NCBI GenBank assembly: GCA_030528645.1
Contig: JAUMYM010000003.1
Coordinates: 105,521-145,798 of the forward strand
Origin: Erysipelotrichaceae bacterium
Lineage (GTDB): Bacteria; Bacillota_I; Bacilli_A; Erysipelotrichales; Erysipelotrichaceae
Direction of reading: 5' to 3'
Length of the DNA stretch: 40,278 nucleotides
Below the pieces are notes generated by a model. That model had not been told where the DNA came from. It was given only the letters and a program-made list of their open reading frames with translations, and made no database searches. Position numbers and translations under genes: made by a program. How positions within the stretch are numbered: position 1 is the first letter of the stretch; each line of letters begins with the position of its first letter. Positions 33,124-40,278 of this stretch are shown piece by piece.

Positions 33124-34887
33124 ATGATTAATATTAAAGAAGATGCTCGTTTAAGTGTTTTAAATCATAGCTGTGCACATTTATTAGCACAAGCAGTAAA
33201 GCATTTATATCCTCAAGCGAAGTTTTGGGTAGGACCAGTAATTTCAGAGGGTTTTTATTACGATATGGATTTAGGTGATGTTGCGATTAAGGAGGAAGAC
33301 TTACCTAAAATTGAAAAGGAAATGAAGAAAGTTGCGAAAGACAATAAACGTATTGTACGTAAAGAACTTTCAAAAGAAGAAGCTCTTGCGATGTTTGAGC
33401 ATGATGAATATAAAGTTGATTTAATAACAAATATGGATGAAGAAAGTCAAGTAATTTCGATTTACTCTCAAGGAGACTTTACAGATTTATGTCGTGGTCC
33501 TCATATTGAAAGTACAAAGGAGTTAAGACATTTTAAACTTTTAAAAGTATCGGGAGCTTACTTTAAAGGGGATTCTAAAAATAAAATGTTACAAAGAATC
33601 TATGGTATTTGTTTTGATAATGAAGAAGATTTAGCAAATCATTTAGCTATTTTAGAAGAGCGTAAAAGTAGAGATCATCGTAAGCTAAGCAAGGAACTTG
33701 ATTTATTTATGACGTCAAGTTTGGTAGGTCCGGGTTTACCTTTATGGTTACCAAATGGCTCAATTATACGTCGCTTGTTAGAACGTTATATTGTTGATAA
33801 AGAACTAGAAAAAGGGTATTTACATGTATATACTCCATGTTTAGGTTCTTCTGCTTTATATAAAACGTCAGGGCATTGGGATCATTATAAAGAAAATATG
33901 TTTCCAATTATGGCAGTGGATAAAGAAGAAATTGTGTTACGTCCAATGAATTGTCCGCATCACATGTTAATTTATAAAAATAGTTTGCATTCTTATCGTG
34001 ATTTACCGGTTCGTTTAGGAGAATTAGGACATGATTTTAGATATGAAGCTTCCGGTGCTGTAACAGGGTTAGAACGTGTTCGTGGTATGTGTCAAAATGA
34101 TGCGCATTTATTTGTAAGACCGGATCAAATTAAAGAAGAAGTAAAAAATGTAGTTGATTTAATTCTAGATGTGTATAAAGATTTTGGTATTAAAGAATAT
34201 CAATTCCGTTTATCATTAAGAGATAAAGAAAATAAAGAAAAATATTTTGATGATGATGAGATGTGGGAATTAGCTGAGACTTCATTGCGTGAGATTTTAA
34301 CAGAATTGCAGTTAGATTTCTTTGAAGCGAAAAATGAAGCTGCCTTTTATGGTCCAAAATTAGATGTACAGATCAAAACAGCTCTTGGACATGAATTAAC
34401 ACTTTCTACATGTCAATTGGATTTCTTGTTACCTAGAAAGTTTGAATTATTTTATATTAATCAAAATGGTGAAAAAGAGGTTCCGGTAGTAATTCATAGA
34501 GCTATTTTAGGTACATTTGAGCGTTTTACAGCTTTTATCATTGAAGAATTTAAAGGGGCATTTCCAACTTGGTTGGCTCCGGAACAAGTTAAAATTATTC
34601 CTGTCCATCCGCAATTACATGTAGGTTATGCAAGAGAAATTGAACAAGAATTATTAAAATATAAGATTCGTGTTTCTGTAGATGATCGTAACGAAAAACT
34701 AGGGTATCGTTTGCGTGAGGCTCAAACGAAGAAAATACCAATTCAATTGGTGCTAGGAGATGGGGAACAAGAAAGTCGTAGTGTTACAGTAAGAAGATAT
34801 AAGGGAAAAGATTCTGTAACATTGAGTATTCAAGAATTTGTTAAGTTAATTTTAAATGAAATTGATACAAAAGTGATTCATCAATAA
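33124..34887 (+). CDS. thrS: Threonyl-tRNA synthetase lacking the N-terminal TGS domain
   Basis: ThrRS charges tRNA-Thr and edits Ser-tRNA-Thr. The 587-residue protein starts almost directly in the editing domain: H15 and H19 in [11 protein letters not shown], then C123 and H127 in DLCRGPH. The class II catalytic core has a zinc cysteine, C277, in [14 protein letters not shown], motif 2 in [18 protein letters not shown] and motif 3 near [12 protein letters not shown]; the anticodon domain follows ([32 protein letters not shown]). Compared with E. coli residues H73, C182 and C334, every landmark is shifted by 57-59, so only the ~60-residue N1/TGS domain is missing. The ATG is well placed (GAAGGGAAG upstream, directly after the T-box terminator) and no TGS code precedes it. 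Confidence 0.96.
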   Translation: MINIKEDARLSVLNHSCAHLLAQAVKHLYPQAKFWVGPVISEGFYYDMDLGDVAIKEEDLPKIEKEMKKVAKDNKRIVRKELSKEEALAMFEHDEYKVDLITNMDEESQVISIYSQGDFTDLCRGPHIESTKELRHFKLLKVSGAYFKGDSKNKMLQRIYGICFDNEEDLANHLAILEERKSRDHRKLSKELDLFMTSSLVGPGLPLWLPNGSIIRRLLERYIVDKELEKGYLHVYTPCLGSSALYKTSGHWDHYKENMFPIMAVDKEEIVLRPMNCPHHMLIYKNSLHSYRDLPVRLGELGHDFRYEASGAVTGLERVRGMCQNDAHLFVRPDQIKEEVKNVVDLILDVYKDFGIKEYQFRLSLRDKENKEKYFDDDEMWELAETSLREILTELQLDFFEAKNEAAFYGPKLDVQIKTALGHELTLSTCQLDFLLPRKFELFYINQNGEKEVPVVIHRAILGTFERFTAFIIEEFKGAFPTWLAPEQVKIIPVHPQLHVGYAREIEQELLKYKIRVSVDDRNEKLGYRLREAQTKKIPIQLVLGDGEQESRSVTVRRYKGKDSVTLSIQEFVKLILNEIDTKVIHQ

Positions 34888-34912
34888 AAATACTGCTATG
34901 CAGTATTTTTAA
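34886..34912 (+). terminator. Terminator after thrS
   Basis: Perfect 11-bp stem AAAAATACTGC / GCAGTATTTTT (34886-34896 / 34900-34910) with loop TAT. The stem begins inside the thrS stop codon. Confidence 0.85.
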
Positions 34913-34948
34913 TTAATCATAAAATCGTGTATTTGAGCTTTTAGTTTA

Positions 34949-34977
34949 TTTAAACAAAGAGCTTTATTTGTTATAAT
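34949..34977 (+). promoter_or_regulatory. Promoter of the transketolase pair
   Basis: -35 TTTAAA (34949-34954), a 17-bp spacer and a perfect -10 TATAAT (34972-34977) with TGT before it. The leader to the start codon is short, about 16 bases. Confidence 0.65.
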
Positions 34978-34999
34978 GATTAGGTAAAGGAGAATGATT

Positions 35000-35812
35000 G
35001 TGGATAAAATTAGTTTAAAAAACCATGCGAAAAATATTCGTAAGAATATTGTAAAAATGGTAGCAAATGCCAATTCCGGACATATTGGCGGGGCTTTAAG
35101 TGCAACAGATATTCTAACCGTTTTGTATTTCAATGAGATGAACATTCAAGCTGAAAATGTAGGGGGCGTAAATCGCGATCGTTTTGTATTATCGAAAGGG
35201 CATGCTTCAGCACTTTTATATTCCACTTTACATGAAAAAGGATTGTTAAATGAGGATTTAATGACTTTCCGTTTCATTGATTCAAAGTTACAAGGACATC
35301 CAAATATGAATTATGTTGCAGGTGTTGATATGTCAACTGGTTCTTTAGGGCAAGGAGTAAGTGCTGCTGTAGGGATGGCAATGGCTAATAAATTAGCTAA
35401 AAATGACTATCGTGTATATGCTTTGCTTGGTGATGGTGAATGTCAAGAAGGACAAGTTTGGGAAGCGGCTATGGCTGCAGCACATTATAAATTAGATAAT
35501 TTAGTTGTAATTGTAGACTTTAATGGTTTACAAATTGACGGTGATATTACGAAGGTAATGAATCCAATTCCAATTGATGAAAAATTTAAAGCATTTGGTT
35601 TTGAAGTCGTAGTTATTGATGGTCATGATTATGATGCAATTGATGGTGCATTAAAACATGCTCGTAATGTAAAAGGAAAACCAACGATGATTTTAGCTCA
35701 TACAGTAAAAGGTAAGGGTGTATCGTTTATGGAACATAATGCAGGATGGCATGGAGTTGCGCCAAATGCAGAGGAATTAGAAAAAGCATTAGCAGAATTG
35801 GAGGTATTATAA
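35000..35812 (+). CDS. Transketolase, N-terminal (thiamine-diphosphate-binding) subunit
   Basis: This subunit carries the ThDP pyrophosphate-binding half of a transketolase split into two genes, which moves two-carbon units in the non-oxidative pentose-phosphate pathway. The GTG at 35000 is preferred because it is 7 bases after AAAGGAG; an ATG at 34994 is only one base from that site. The 270-residue product has NANSGHIGGALSATDILTVL, RFVLSKGHASALLYSTL, STGSLGQGVSAAVGMAMA and the ThDP motif GDGECQEGQVWEAAMAAAHY ending in DFNGLQIDG. The GDG...N spacing is intact. Its stop overlaps the partner's ATG by one base (TAATG), so the subunits are made together. Confidence 0.93.
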   Translation: MDKISLKNHAKNIRKNIVKMVANANSGHIGGALSATDILTVLYFNEMNIQAENVGGVNRDRFVLSKGHASALLYSTLHEKGLLNEDLMTFRFIDSKLQGHPNMNYVAGVDMSTGSLGQGVSAAVGMAMANKLAKNDYRVYALLGDGECQEGQVWEAAMAAAHYKLDNLVVIVDFNGLQIDGDITKVMNPIPIDEKFKAFGFEVVVIDGHDYDAIDGALKHARNVKGKPTMILAHTVKGKGVSFMEHNAGWHGVAPNAEELEKALAELEVL

Positions 35813-36735
35813 TGGGACAAGCTACAAGAGAAGCCTATGGTGATATTTTAGGTCAATTAATTTTAGAAAATGAAAAGATTGTTGTATTAGATGCCGATTT
35901 AACAAAATCAACGAAGACAAGTGTTCCTCAAAGTAAAGTTCCAAATCGTCATTTTAATATGGGAATTGCTGAGGCCAATATGATGGGTGTGGCAGCCGGT
36001 TTTGCATCAAGTGGTTATACGGTGTTTGCTTCAACGTTTGCAATGTTTGCAACAGGTAGAGCTTGGGAACAAGTACGTAACAGTATTGGTTATCCAAGAT
36101 TAAATGTAAAGATTTGTGGTACACATGCTGGGATTGCAGTTGGAGAAGATGGTGTATCTCACCAAGCGATTGAAGATATTGCTTTAATGCGTGCAATTCC
36201 TGGTATGCAGGTATATCAACCTTGTGATGCAACAGAAACAAAGGCGATTATTCGTCATGTAAGTCAAATTGATGGTCCTTGCTATGTTCGTTTAGGTCGT
36301 TCAAAAGTAGATGATGTTTTTAGTGAGGATACAAAGTTTGAAATTGGTAAAATTCATCAAATCACAAAGGGAAGTAACGTGTGTATCTTTACAACAGGTT
36401 TAATGACACAAGCTGCTTTAAAAGCCCAAAAGAAACTTCAAGAAGAAGGTATTGAAATTAGTGTTGTCAATGTGAGCTGTTTAAAACCTTTAGATGAAGA
36501 AGGGGTATTCAAGATGTTAAAAGAACATGATGTTATCATTACTGCTGAAGAACATAACGTTATTGGTGGCTTGGGAGCTGCAATTGCTGAAGTATCAACA
36601 AGCAAGTGTCCAAAACTTATTCATCGCATGGGTATTTATGATTGTTTTGCTGAATCAGGTCCATTTGAAAAATTATTAGTTAAATATCATTTAGATAGTG
36701 AAGATATTGTTAAAAAAGTAAAAGAAGTATTATAA
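35812..36735 (+). CDS. Transketolase, C-terminal (pyrimidine-binding) subunit
   Basis: This is the second half of the split transketolase. The start is ATG 35812, with GGAGG 8 bases upstream inside the previous gene; the longer open frame upstream is only the first subunit's coding region in another phase. The 307-residue protein has the pyrimidine-binding domain (VLDADLTKSTKT, HFNMGIAEANMMGVAAGFA with the catalytic Glu that activates ThDP, TFAMFATGRAWEQVR, HAGIAVGEDGVSHQAIEDIA) and the C-terminal domain (CIFTTGLMTQAALKA, TAEEHNVIGGLGAAIAEV). It is shaped like the family of archaeal and clostridial two-subunit transketolases. A bidirectional terminator shared with proS follows. Confidence 0.93.
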   Translation: MGQATREAYGDILGQLILENEKIVVLDADLTKSTKTSVPQSKVPNRHFNMGIAEANMMGVAAGFASSGYTVFASTFAMFATGRAWEQVRNSIGYPRLNVKICGTHAGIAVGEDGVSHQAIEDIALMRAIPGMQVYQPCDATETKAIIRHVSQIDGPCYVRLGRSKVDDVFSEDTKFEIGKIHQITKGSNVCIFTTGLMTQAALKAQKKLQEEGIEISVVNVSCLKPLDEEGVFKMLKEHDVIITAEEHNVIGGLGAAIAEVSTSKCPKLIHRMGIYDCFAESGPFEKLLVKYHLDSEDIVKKVKEVL

Positions 36736-36757
36736 AAAGCATGTTTCCATGCTTTTT
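36734..36757. terminator. Bidirectional terminator between the transketolase genes and proS
   Basis: Perfect 10-bp stem AAAAAGCATG / CATGCTTTTT (36734-36743 / 36748-36757) with loop TTTC. The proS stop codon (36756-36758) is at the edge of the right arm. Confidence 0.85.
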
Positions 36758-38450
36758 ATTTTTGTAATAACTTTTTTAAGTAATCAACAAGTGTATCGAT
36801 AGGAATATCTTCGTTGATACGACCATCACGAGATTTAAATTCAACCATATGTTCTTGAAACTTCTTTCCAATTGTGATGCGGTATGGAACACCGATTAAC
36901 TCTAAATCTTTAAATTTAACCCCAGGACGTTCGTCACGATCATCCAATACAACATCAATGTTTAATTTTTGTAGTGTTTCATATAAGTCATTTGCATATT
37001 GAACTTGCAGTTCATCTTTTAAAGAGATTAAACATATTGCTACTTCAAATGGTGCAACACTAATTGGCCACTTAATCCCATATTCATCCGCATTTTGTTC
37101 TGCAATGGCTGCCATACAACGACCGGGACCAATTCCATATGATCCCATCCAAACATATTCTAAATGATTTTCTTTATTTAAATATTGTAAGTTTAAAGCT
37201 TTTGAATACTTTTCACCAAGTTTAAAGGTATTACCAATTTCAATCCCTTTTTTAAAGTAGATTTTTCCATTACAACATGGACAATCATCTTTTTCTTTAA
37301 TGTTACGTATATCTGCAATTTTAGTTACCTGAAAATCTTTTTGATTTACATTTACATAATGATAATCATTTTGGTTGGCACCAACAACAAAATTACGCAT
37401 ATTTTGAATTTCTTGATCCATGATAATTGGACATTCTAGATGAATTGGCCCGGCAAACCCAACGTTTGCATGAGTAATTTCTTCTACAATATCACTTGAT
37501 GCAAGTTCTACTTCATTTGCTTGGAATAACTTTCTAAGCTTTGTCTCATTGACTTCATCATCACCTTTTACAAGACATGCGACCACTTGGTTATCTACTT
37601 TATAGATTAATGTTTTAACAAAGTCTTTGGCATCACGTTGTAAGAAGTGACATACTTCTTCAATTGTTTTGGCATTGGGTGTATAAATTAATTCTTTATC
37701 CAGTTGTTGAATGGTTGAAGGTACTTCTTTAAATGTACATTTGGCAACTTCAATATTACTTGCAAAATCACATTGGTCACATAGTACAAGAGTATCTTCA
37801 CCAATATCCGTTACTGCTTGGAATTCTTCTGACAATAATCCACCCATAACTCCGGTATCAGCTGTTACAATCTTATAGTCTAAGTGCATACGATTAAAGC
37901 TATTGACATAAGCATCAAACATTTTTTGATAACTAACATGCAATCCTTCTTCATTCATATCAAAAGAATAAGCATCTTTCATAGTAAATTCTCGCACACG
38001 AATTAGACCAAAACGAGGTCTTGGTTCATCACGAAATTTCGTTTGAAATTGGTATAGATTAAATGGCATGTCTTTATACGATCTAATTTTCATGCTTGCT
38101 GCCATTGCAAATAATTCTTCATGAGTTGGACCTAATACAAAGGGTTTTTTAAAGCGATCGTTTAGTTTAAAAATACTATTACCAAAATTTTTTAATCGCC
38201 CTGATTTAATGTACACTTCTTCTTGTAATAAAGCAGGCATACTTACTTCTAAAGCTCCAGCACGATTCATTTCTTCACGAATAATGTTGATAATTTTATT
38301 TTGGACTTTATAGCCAAGCGGCATTAACATATAAACACCTGCAGATGTTTTTTTAATCATTCCACTACGTACTAATAAATTACCACTTGTTGAATCTTCA
38401 TCTTTTACATTTTCTCTTAAAGTATAAAAAAAACTTTGACTTAATTTCAT
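36756..38450 (-). CDS. proS: Prolyl-tRNA synthetase, bacterial type with editing insertion
   Basis: ProRS charges tRNA-Pro. The start is ATG at 38450, with AGGAG about 10 bases upstream; an in-frame extension to 38534 would add a 28-residue hydrophobic segment not found in ProRS and would cross the promoter. The 564-residue product begins MKLSQSFFYTLRENVKD as in the family. It has class II motif 2 (TKFRDEPRPRFGLIRVREF), the INS editing domain between motifs 2 and 3 (about residues 220-395, with KTLIYKVDNQVVACLVKGDD), the CDQCDFASN segment, motif 3 in GSYGIGPGRCMAAIAEQ, and the anticodon domain (DERPGVKFKDLELIG). No T-box leader is visible upstream, unlike thrS. Confidence 0.96.
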   Translation of the reverse strand: MKLSQSFFYTLRENVKDEDSTSGNLLVRSGMIKKTSAGVYMLMPLGYKVQNKIINIIREEMNRAGALEVSMPALLQEEVYIKSGRLKNFGNSIFKLNDRFKKPFVLGPTHEELFAMAASMKIRSYKDMPFNLYQFQTKFRDEPRPRFGLIRVREFTMKDAYSFDMNEEGLHVSYQKMFDAYVNSFNRMHLDYKIVTADTGVMGGLLSEEFQAVTDIGEDTLVLCDQCDFASNIEVAKCTFKEVPSTIQQLDKELIYTPNAKTIEEVCHFLQRDAKDFVKTLIYKVDNQVVACLVKGDDEVNETKLRKLFQANEVELASSDIVEEITHANVGFAGPIHLECPIIMDQEIQNMRNFVVGANQNDYHYVNVNQKDFQVTKIADIRNIKEKDDCPCCNGKIYFKKGIEIGNTFKLGEKYSKALNLQYLNKENHLEYVWMGSYGIGPGRCMAAIAEQNADEYGIKWPISVAPFEVAICLISLKDELQVQYANDLYETLQKLNIDVVLDDRDERPGVKFKDLELIGVPYRITIGKKFQEHMVEFKSRDGRINEDIPIDTLVDYLKKLLQK

Positions 38451-38475
38451 AATGTTTAAACTCCTAGTATAAAAA

Positions 38476-38504
38476 ATTTTAACATAAGATATATACTTGC
38501 ACAA
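38476..38504 (-). promoter_or_regulatory. Promoter of proS
   Basis: On the minus strand, -35 TTGTGC (plus 38499-38504), a 17-bp spacer and -10 TAAAAT (plus 38476-38481) preceded by TGT (extended -10). The 5' leader would be only about 20 bases, too short for a T-box. Confidence 0.6.
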
Positions 38505-38645
38505 TAATAAAGGGATAAATAAGGTAATTATCAATGTTTTATATATTCTCTAATAGAATCAAATCATTATTAAGTATATGTGATTTTTGAATAGGATGAT
38601 AAATACTTTATGATTTAAGAATTTTTGTTTTTATGGTAAATTATA

Positions 38646-38674
38646 TTTACAAATGAAAGTATTCGCATTATAAT
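38646..38674 (+). promoter_or_regulatory. Promoter of guaB
   Basis: -35 TTTACA (38646-38651), a 17-bp spacer and a perfect -10 TATAAT (38669-38674). AGGAGG at 38691-38696 precedes the ATG. The remaining ~140 bases toward proS (38505-38645) are AT-rich and hold nothing I can identify; no purine or guanine riboswitch is seen. Confidence 0.75.
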
Positions 38675-38705
38675 AAATCAAATATATTTTAGGAGGAAAT
38701 CATTC

Positions 38706-40211
38706 ATGGCATTTTATTTTGATCAACCATCTCACACATTTAGTGAATATCTATTGGTTCCCGGTTACTCTTCAAGTGAGCATACGCCTAATAATGTAAG
38801 ATTACATACTCCTCTTGTTAAGTTTAATAGAGGTCAGGAAGCATCGATTTCACTACGTATACCTATGGTTAGTGCTATTATGCAATCCGTATCTGGGGAA
38901 GATATGGCAATTGCTTTGGCAAAACAAGGTGGTATTTCCTTTATTTATGGTTCTCAATCGATTGAATCACAGGCAAATATGGTAGCTAGAGTAAAAAACT
39001 ATAAGGCAGGTTTTGTAGTAAGTGATTCAAATATTAAGCCAGATGCGACAATGAATGAATTGATTAAGCTGGTGGAAACAACTGGACATTCCACTGTTGC
39101 GGTTACGGATGATGGTACTTCAAATGGTAAATTGGTCGGTATGATTACTTCAAGGGATTATCGTTTAAGTCGTATATCAGGTAATGAACTTGTAAAGGAA
39201 TTTATGACTGGTTTTGATAAATTGGTTTATGGATATGATGGTATTACGTTAAAAGAATGTAATGATATGATTTGGGATAATAAGTTAAATACACTTCCAA
39301 TCATTGATGCAAACAACCGCTTAAAATTCTTAGTCTTCCGCAAAGATTATGAATCGCATAAAGAATATCCGGATGAATTATTGGATAATCATAAACGTTT
39401 CATTGTTGGTGCAGGTATTAATACAAGAGATTATAAGGAACGCGTTCCGGCTTTATTGCAAGCAGGTTGTGATGTATTGTGTATTGATTCTTCAGAAGGA
39501 TTTAGTCAATGGCAAAAGGATACGATTACTTGGATTAAAGAAACCTATGGCTCAGATGTAAAAGTAGGTGCGGGAAATGTTGTGGATAAAGATGGGTTTG
39601 ACTTTTTAGCAGAAGCCGGTGCAGATTTTATTAAAGTAGGTATTGGTGGAGGAAGTATTTGTATTACTCGTGAAACCAAGGGAATTGGACGTGGACAAGC
39701 AACTGCAGTGATTGATGTTGCTAAAGCACGTGATGAATACTTTGAAAAGACAGGAATATATATTCCAATATGTGCAGATGGTGGTATCGTTTATGATTAT
39801 CACATTACGTTGGCATTGGCAATGGGTAGTGATTTTGTAATGCTTGGTCGTTATTTCTCACGTTTTGAAGAGGCACCAACCAATAAAGTATTATTAAATG
39901 GTTCTTATTATAAAGAATATTGGGGAGAAGGGTCTGCAAGGGCACGCAATTGGCAACGTTATGATTTAGGTGGTGGTAATAAGCTACAATTTGAAGAAGG
40001 TGTTGATTCTTATGTTCCGTATGCAGGTACTTTAAAGGATAATGTTGGTATTACTTTATATAAAATTAAATCAACTATGTGTAATTGTGGAGCATTAACT
40101 ATCAAAGAGCTTCAACAAAAAGCGAAATTAACATTAGTGTCAAGTACTTCCATCATTGAAGGTGGAGCACATGATGTTATTGTTAAAGATCAAAATAATT
40201 CCATAAAATAA
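38706..40211 (+). CDS. guaB: IMP dehydrogenase of the Tritrichomonas-like subtype
   Basis: IMPDH oxidises IMP to XMP with NAD, the committed step to GTP. The 501-residue protein is a TIM barrel interrupted by two CBS domains (about residues 100-225). The active-site loop is unusual: [20 protein letters not shown], where most bacteria have GIGPGSICTTR. The key residues are D261, catalytic C319, D358, the flap dyad R418-Y419 in NWQRYD, and E431 in [10 protein letters not shown]. From memory these are the same numbers as in the Tritrichomonas foetus enzyme, and long segments such as [20 protein letters not shown]-like, STMCNCGAL and [14 protein letters not shown] read almost the same. It is divergent from proS. 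An apparent insertion sequence begins about 17 bases after the stop. Confidence 0.94.
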   Translation: MAFYFDQPSHTFSEYLLVPGYSSSEHTPNNVRLHTPLVKFNRGQEASISLRIPMVSAIMQSVSGEDMAIALAKQGGISFIYGSQSIESQANMVARVKNYKAGFVVSDSNIKPDATMNELIKLVETTGHSTVAVTDDGTSNGKLVGMITSRDYRLSRISGNELVKEFMTGFDKLVYGYDGITLKECNDMIWDNKLNTLPIIDANNRLKFLVFRKDYESHKEYPDELLDNHKRFIVGAGINTRDYKERVPALLQAGCDVLCIDSSEGFSQWQKDTITWIKETYGSDVKVGAGNVVDKDGFDFLAEAGADFIKVGIGGGSICITRETKGIGRGQATAVIDVAKARDEYFEKTGIYIPICADGGIVYDYHITLALAMGSDFVMLGRYFSRFEEAPTNKVLLNGSYYKEYWGEGSARARNWQRYDLGGGNKLQFEEGVDSYVPYAGTLKDNVGITLYKIKSTMCNCGALTIKELQQKAKLTLVSSTSIIEGGAHDVIVKDQNNSIK

Positions 40212-40228
40212 AAGGCTAGGCGTTGATG

Positions 40229-40278
40229 TGACCCCCAAAAGTTAGACTTTTTTAAACGTAGCAGTTTTATAGCTGCTA
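40229..40278. mobile_element. End of a probable IS3-family insertion sequence (rest outside window)
   Basis: TGACCCCCAAAAGTTAGAC (40229-40247) strongly resembles the terminal inverted repeat of IS3-family (IS150-group) elements, which typically read TGACC followed by CAAAAAGTTAGAC. It is followed by a TTTTTT run and a 6-bp hairpin, TAGCAG / CTGCTA (40259-40264 / 40273-40278), which could shield the element from outside transcription. No transposase is in the window and the other end is not visible, so the call rests on this terminal motif only. Confidence 0.55.

Noticed and set aside
34994-34999. ATG 34994 as start of the first transketolase subunit
   Set aside because: It is only one base from GGAG; the GTG at 35000 has a 7-base spacing. 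The two differ by only two residues.
35746-35811. Upstream extension of the second transketolase subunit
   Set aside because: It is the first subunit's coding region in another phase; GGAGG and the ATG at 35812 give the correct start.
38451-38534. In-frame upstream extension of proS adding a hydrophobic N-terminus
   Set aside because: ProRS proteins start at MKLSQSFF; the extension crosses the extended -10 and has no ribosome site.
38505-38705. Possible riboswitch or PurR box before guaB
   Set aside because: No purine-riboswitch core, no terminator hairpin and no CCGAAC-type PurBox; only a promoter and a ribosome site are visible.
1-40278. Mollicute origin of the window
   Set aside because: Low GC and the TGS-less ThrRS suggested it, but TGA serves as a stop and a full cell-wall pathway segment (murG, murB, divIB) is present.
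1-40278. CRISPR array, prophage, antiphage or toxin-antitoxin system
   Set aside because: No regularly spaced repeats, phage structural genes, integrase or nuclease/toxin modules were found; nearly all genes are housekeeping or sugar metabolism.

Overview
The window is a contiguous piece of a low-GC Gram-positive (Firmicutes) chromosome. The evidence is AT-rich, A/T-ending codons, strong GGAGG ribosome sites, a PolC-type replicase, a T-box leader before thrS, the divIB/murG/murB cell-wall genes and a LacI/cre style of sugar control. TGA is used as a stop (for example at the end of recG and in several ATGA overlaps), so this is not a Mollicute code. The gene mix (TGS-less ThrRS, GltD-like single subunit, PPDK, split transketolase) best suggests Erysipelotrichia or a close relative. 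That placement is an inference; no rRNA is present to confirm it.

Layout. 1-1633 is the 3' part of clpB, converging on a minus-strand pair (Na/phosphate symporter and lipid kinase, 1641-4239). A plus-strand run follows: rdgB, a membrane protein, trmL, an M15-peptidase-like protein and a phosphoesterase (4311-7515), then tRNA-Arg(TCT). Next come a cell-envelope block (small membrane protein, murG, murB, divIB; 7735-10765), an Asp23/FakA pair (10833-12840) and recG-rnc-galM-galK (12878-17856), in which galM overlaps rnc. A minus-strand LacI-type regulator faces an mglBAC galactose-type ABC importer across a 260-bp control region. A GltD/NfnB-like flavoprotein and a zinc-ribbon membrane protein lie on the minus strand, divergent from polC. 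Then come ppdK under a textbook promoter with a cre-like palindrome on its -35, an unknown membrane protein, T-box-controlled thrS, a two-gene transketolase, minus-strand proS and, divergently, guaB. The last ~50 bases look like the start of an IS3-type insertion sequence.

How the genes work together. The regulator, mglBAC, galM and galK form a galactose uptake and entry module (import, mutarotation, phosphorylation); galT and galE are not in this window. PPDK, transketolase and the importer point to sugar fermentation with carbon-source control. The other genes are housekeeping: protein disaggregation, nucleotide-pool cleaning, tRNA modification and charging, cell wall, replication, recombination repair and GTP synthesis.

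No stretch longer than 300 bases lacks a gene or a recognised regulatory element. No CRISPR array, prophage, toxin-antitoxin, restriction or antiphage system was seen, and I found no clearly new multi-gene system. The most notable single observations are an IMP dehydrogenase whose active-site residues fall at the same positions as in the Tritrichomonas foetus enzyme, an M15-like peptidase missing one zinc-binding histidine, a ThrRS without its TGS domain, and the operator architecture around the mgl and ppdK promoters.
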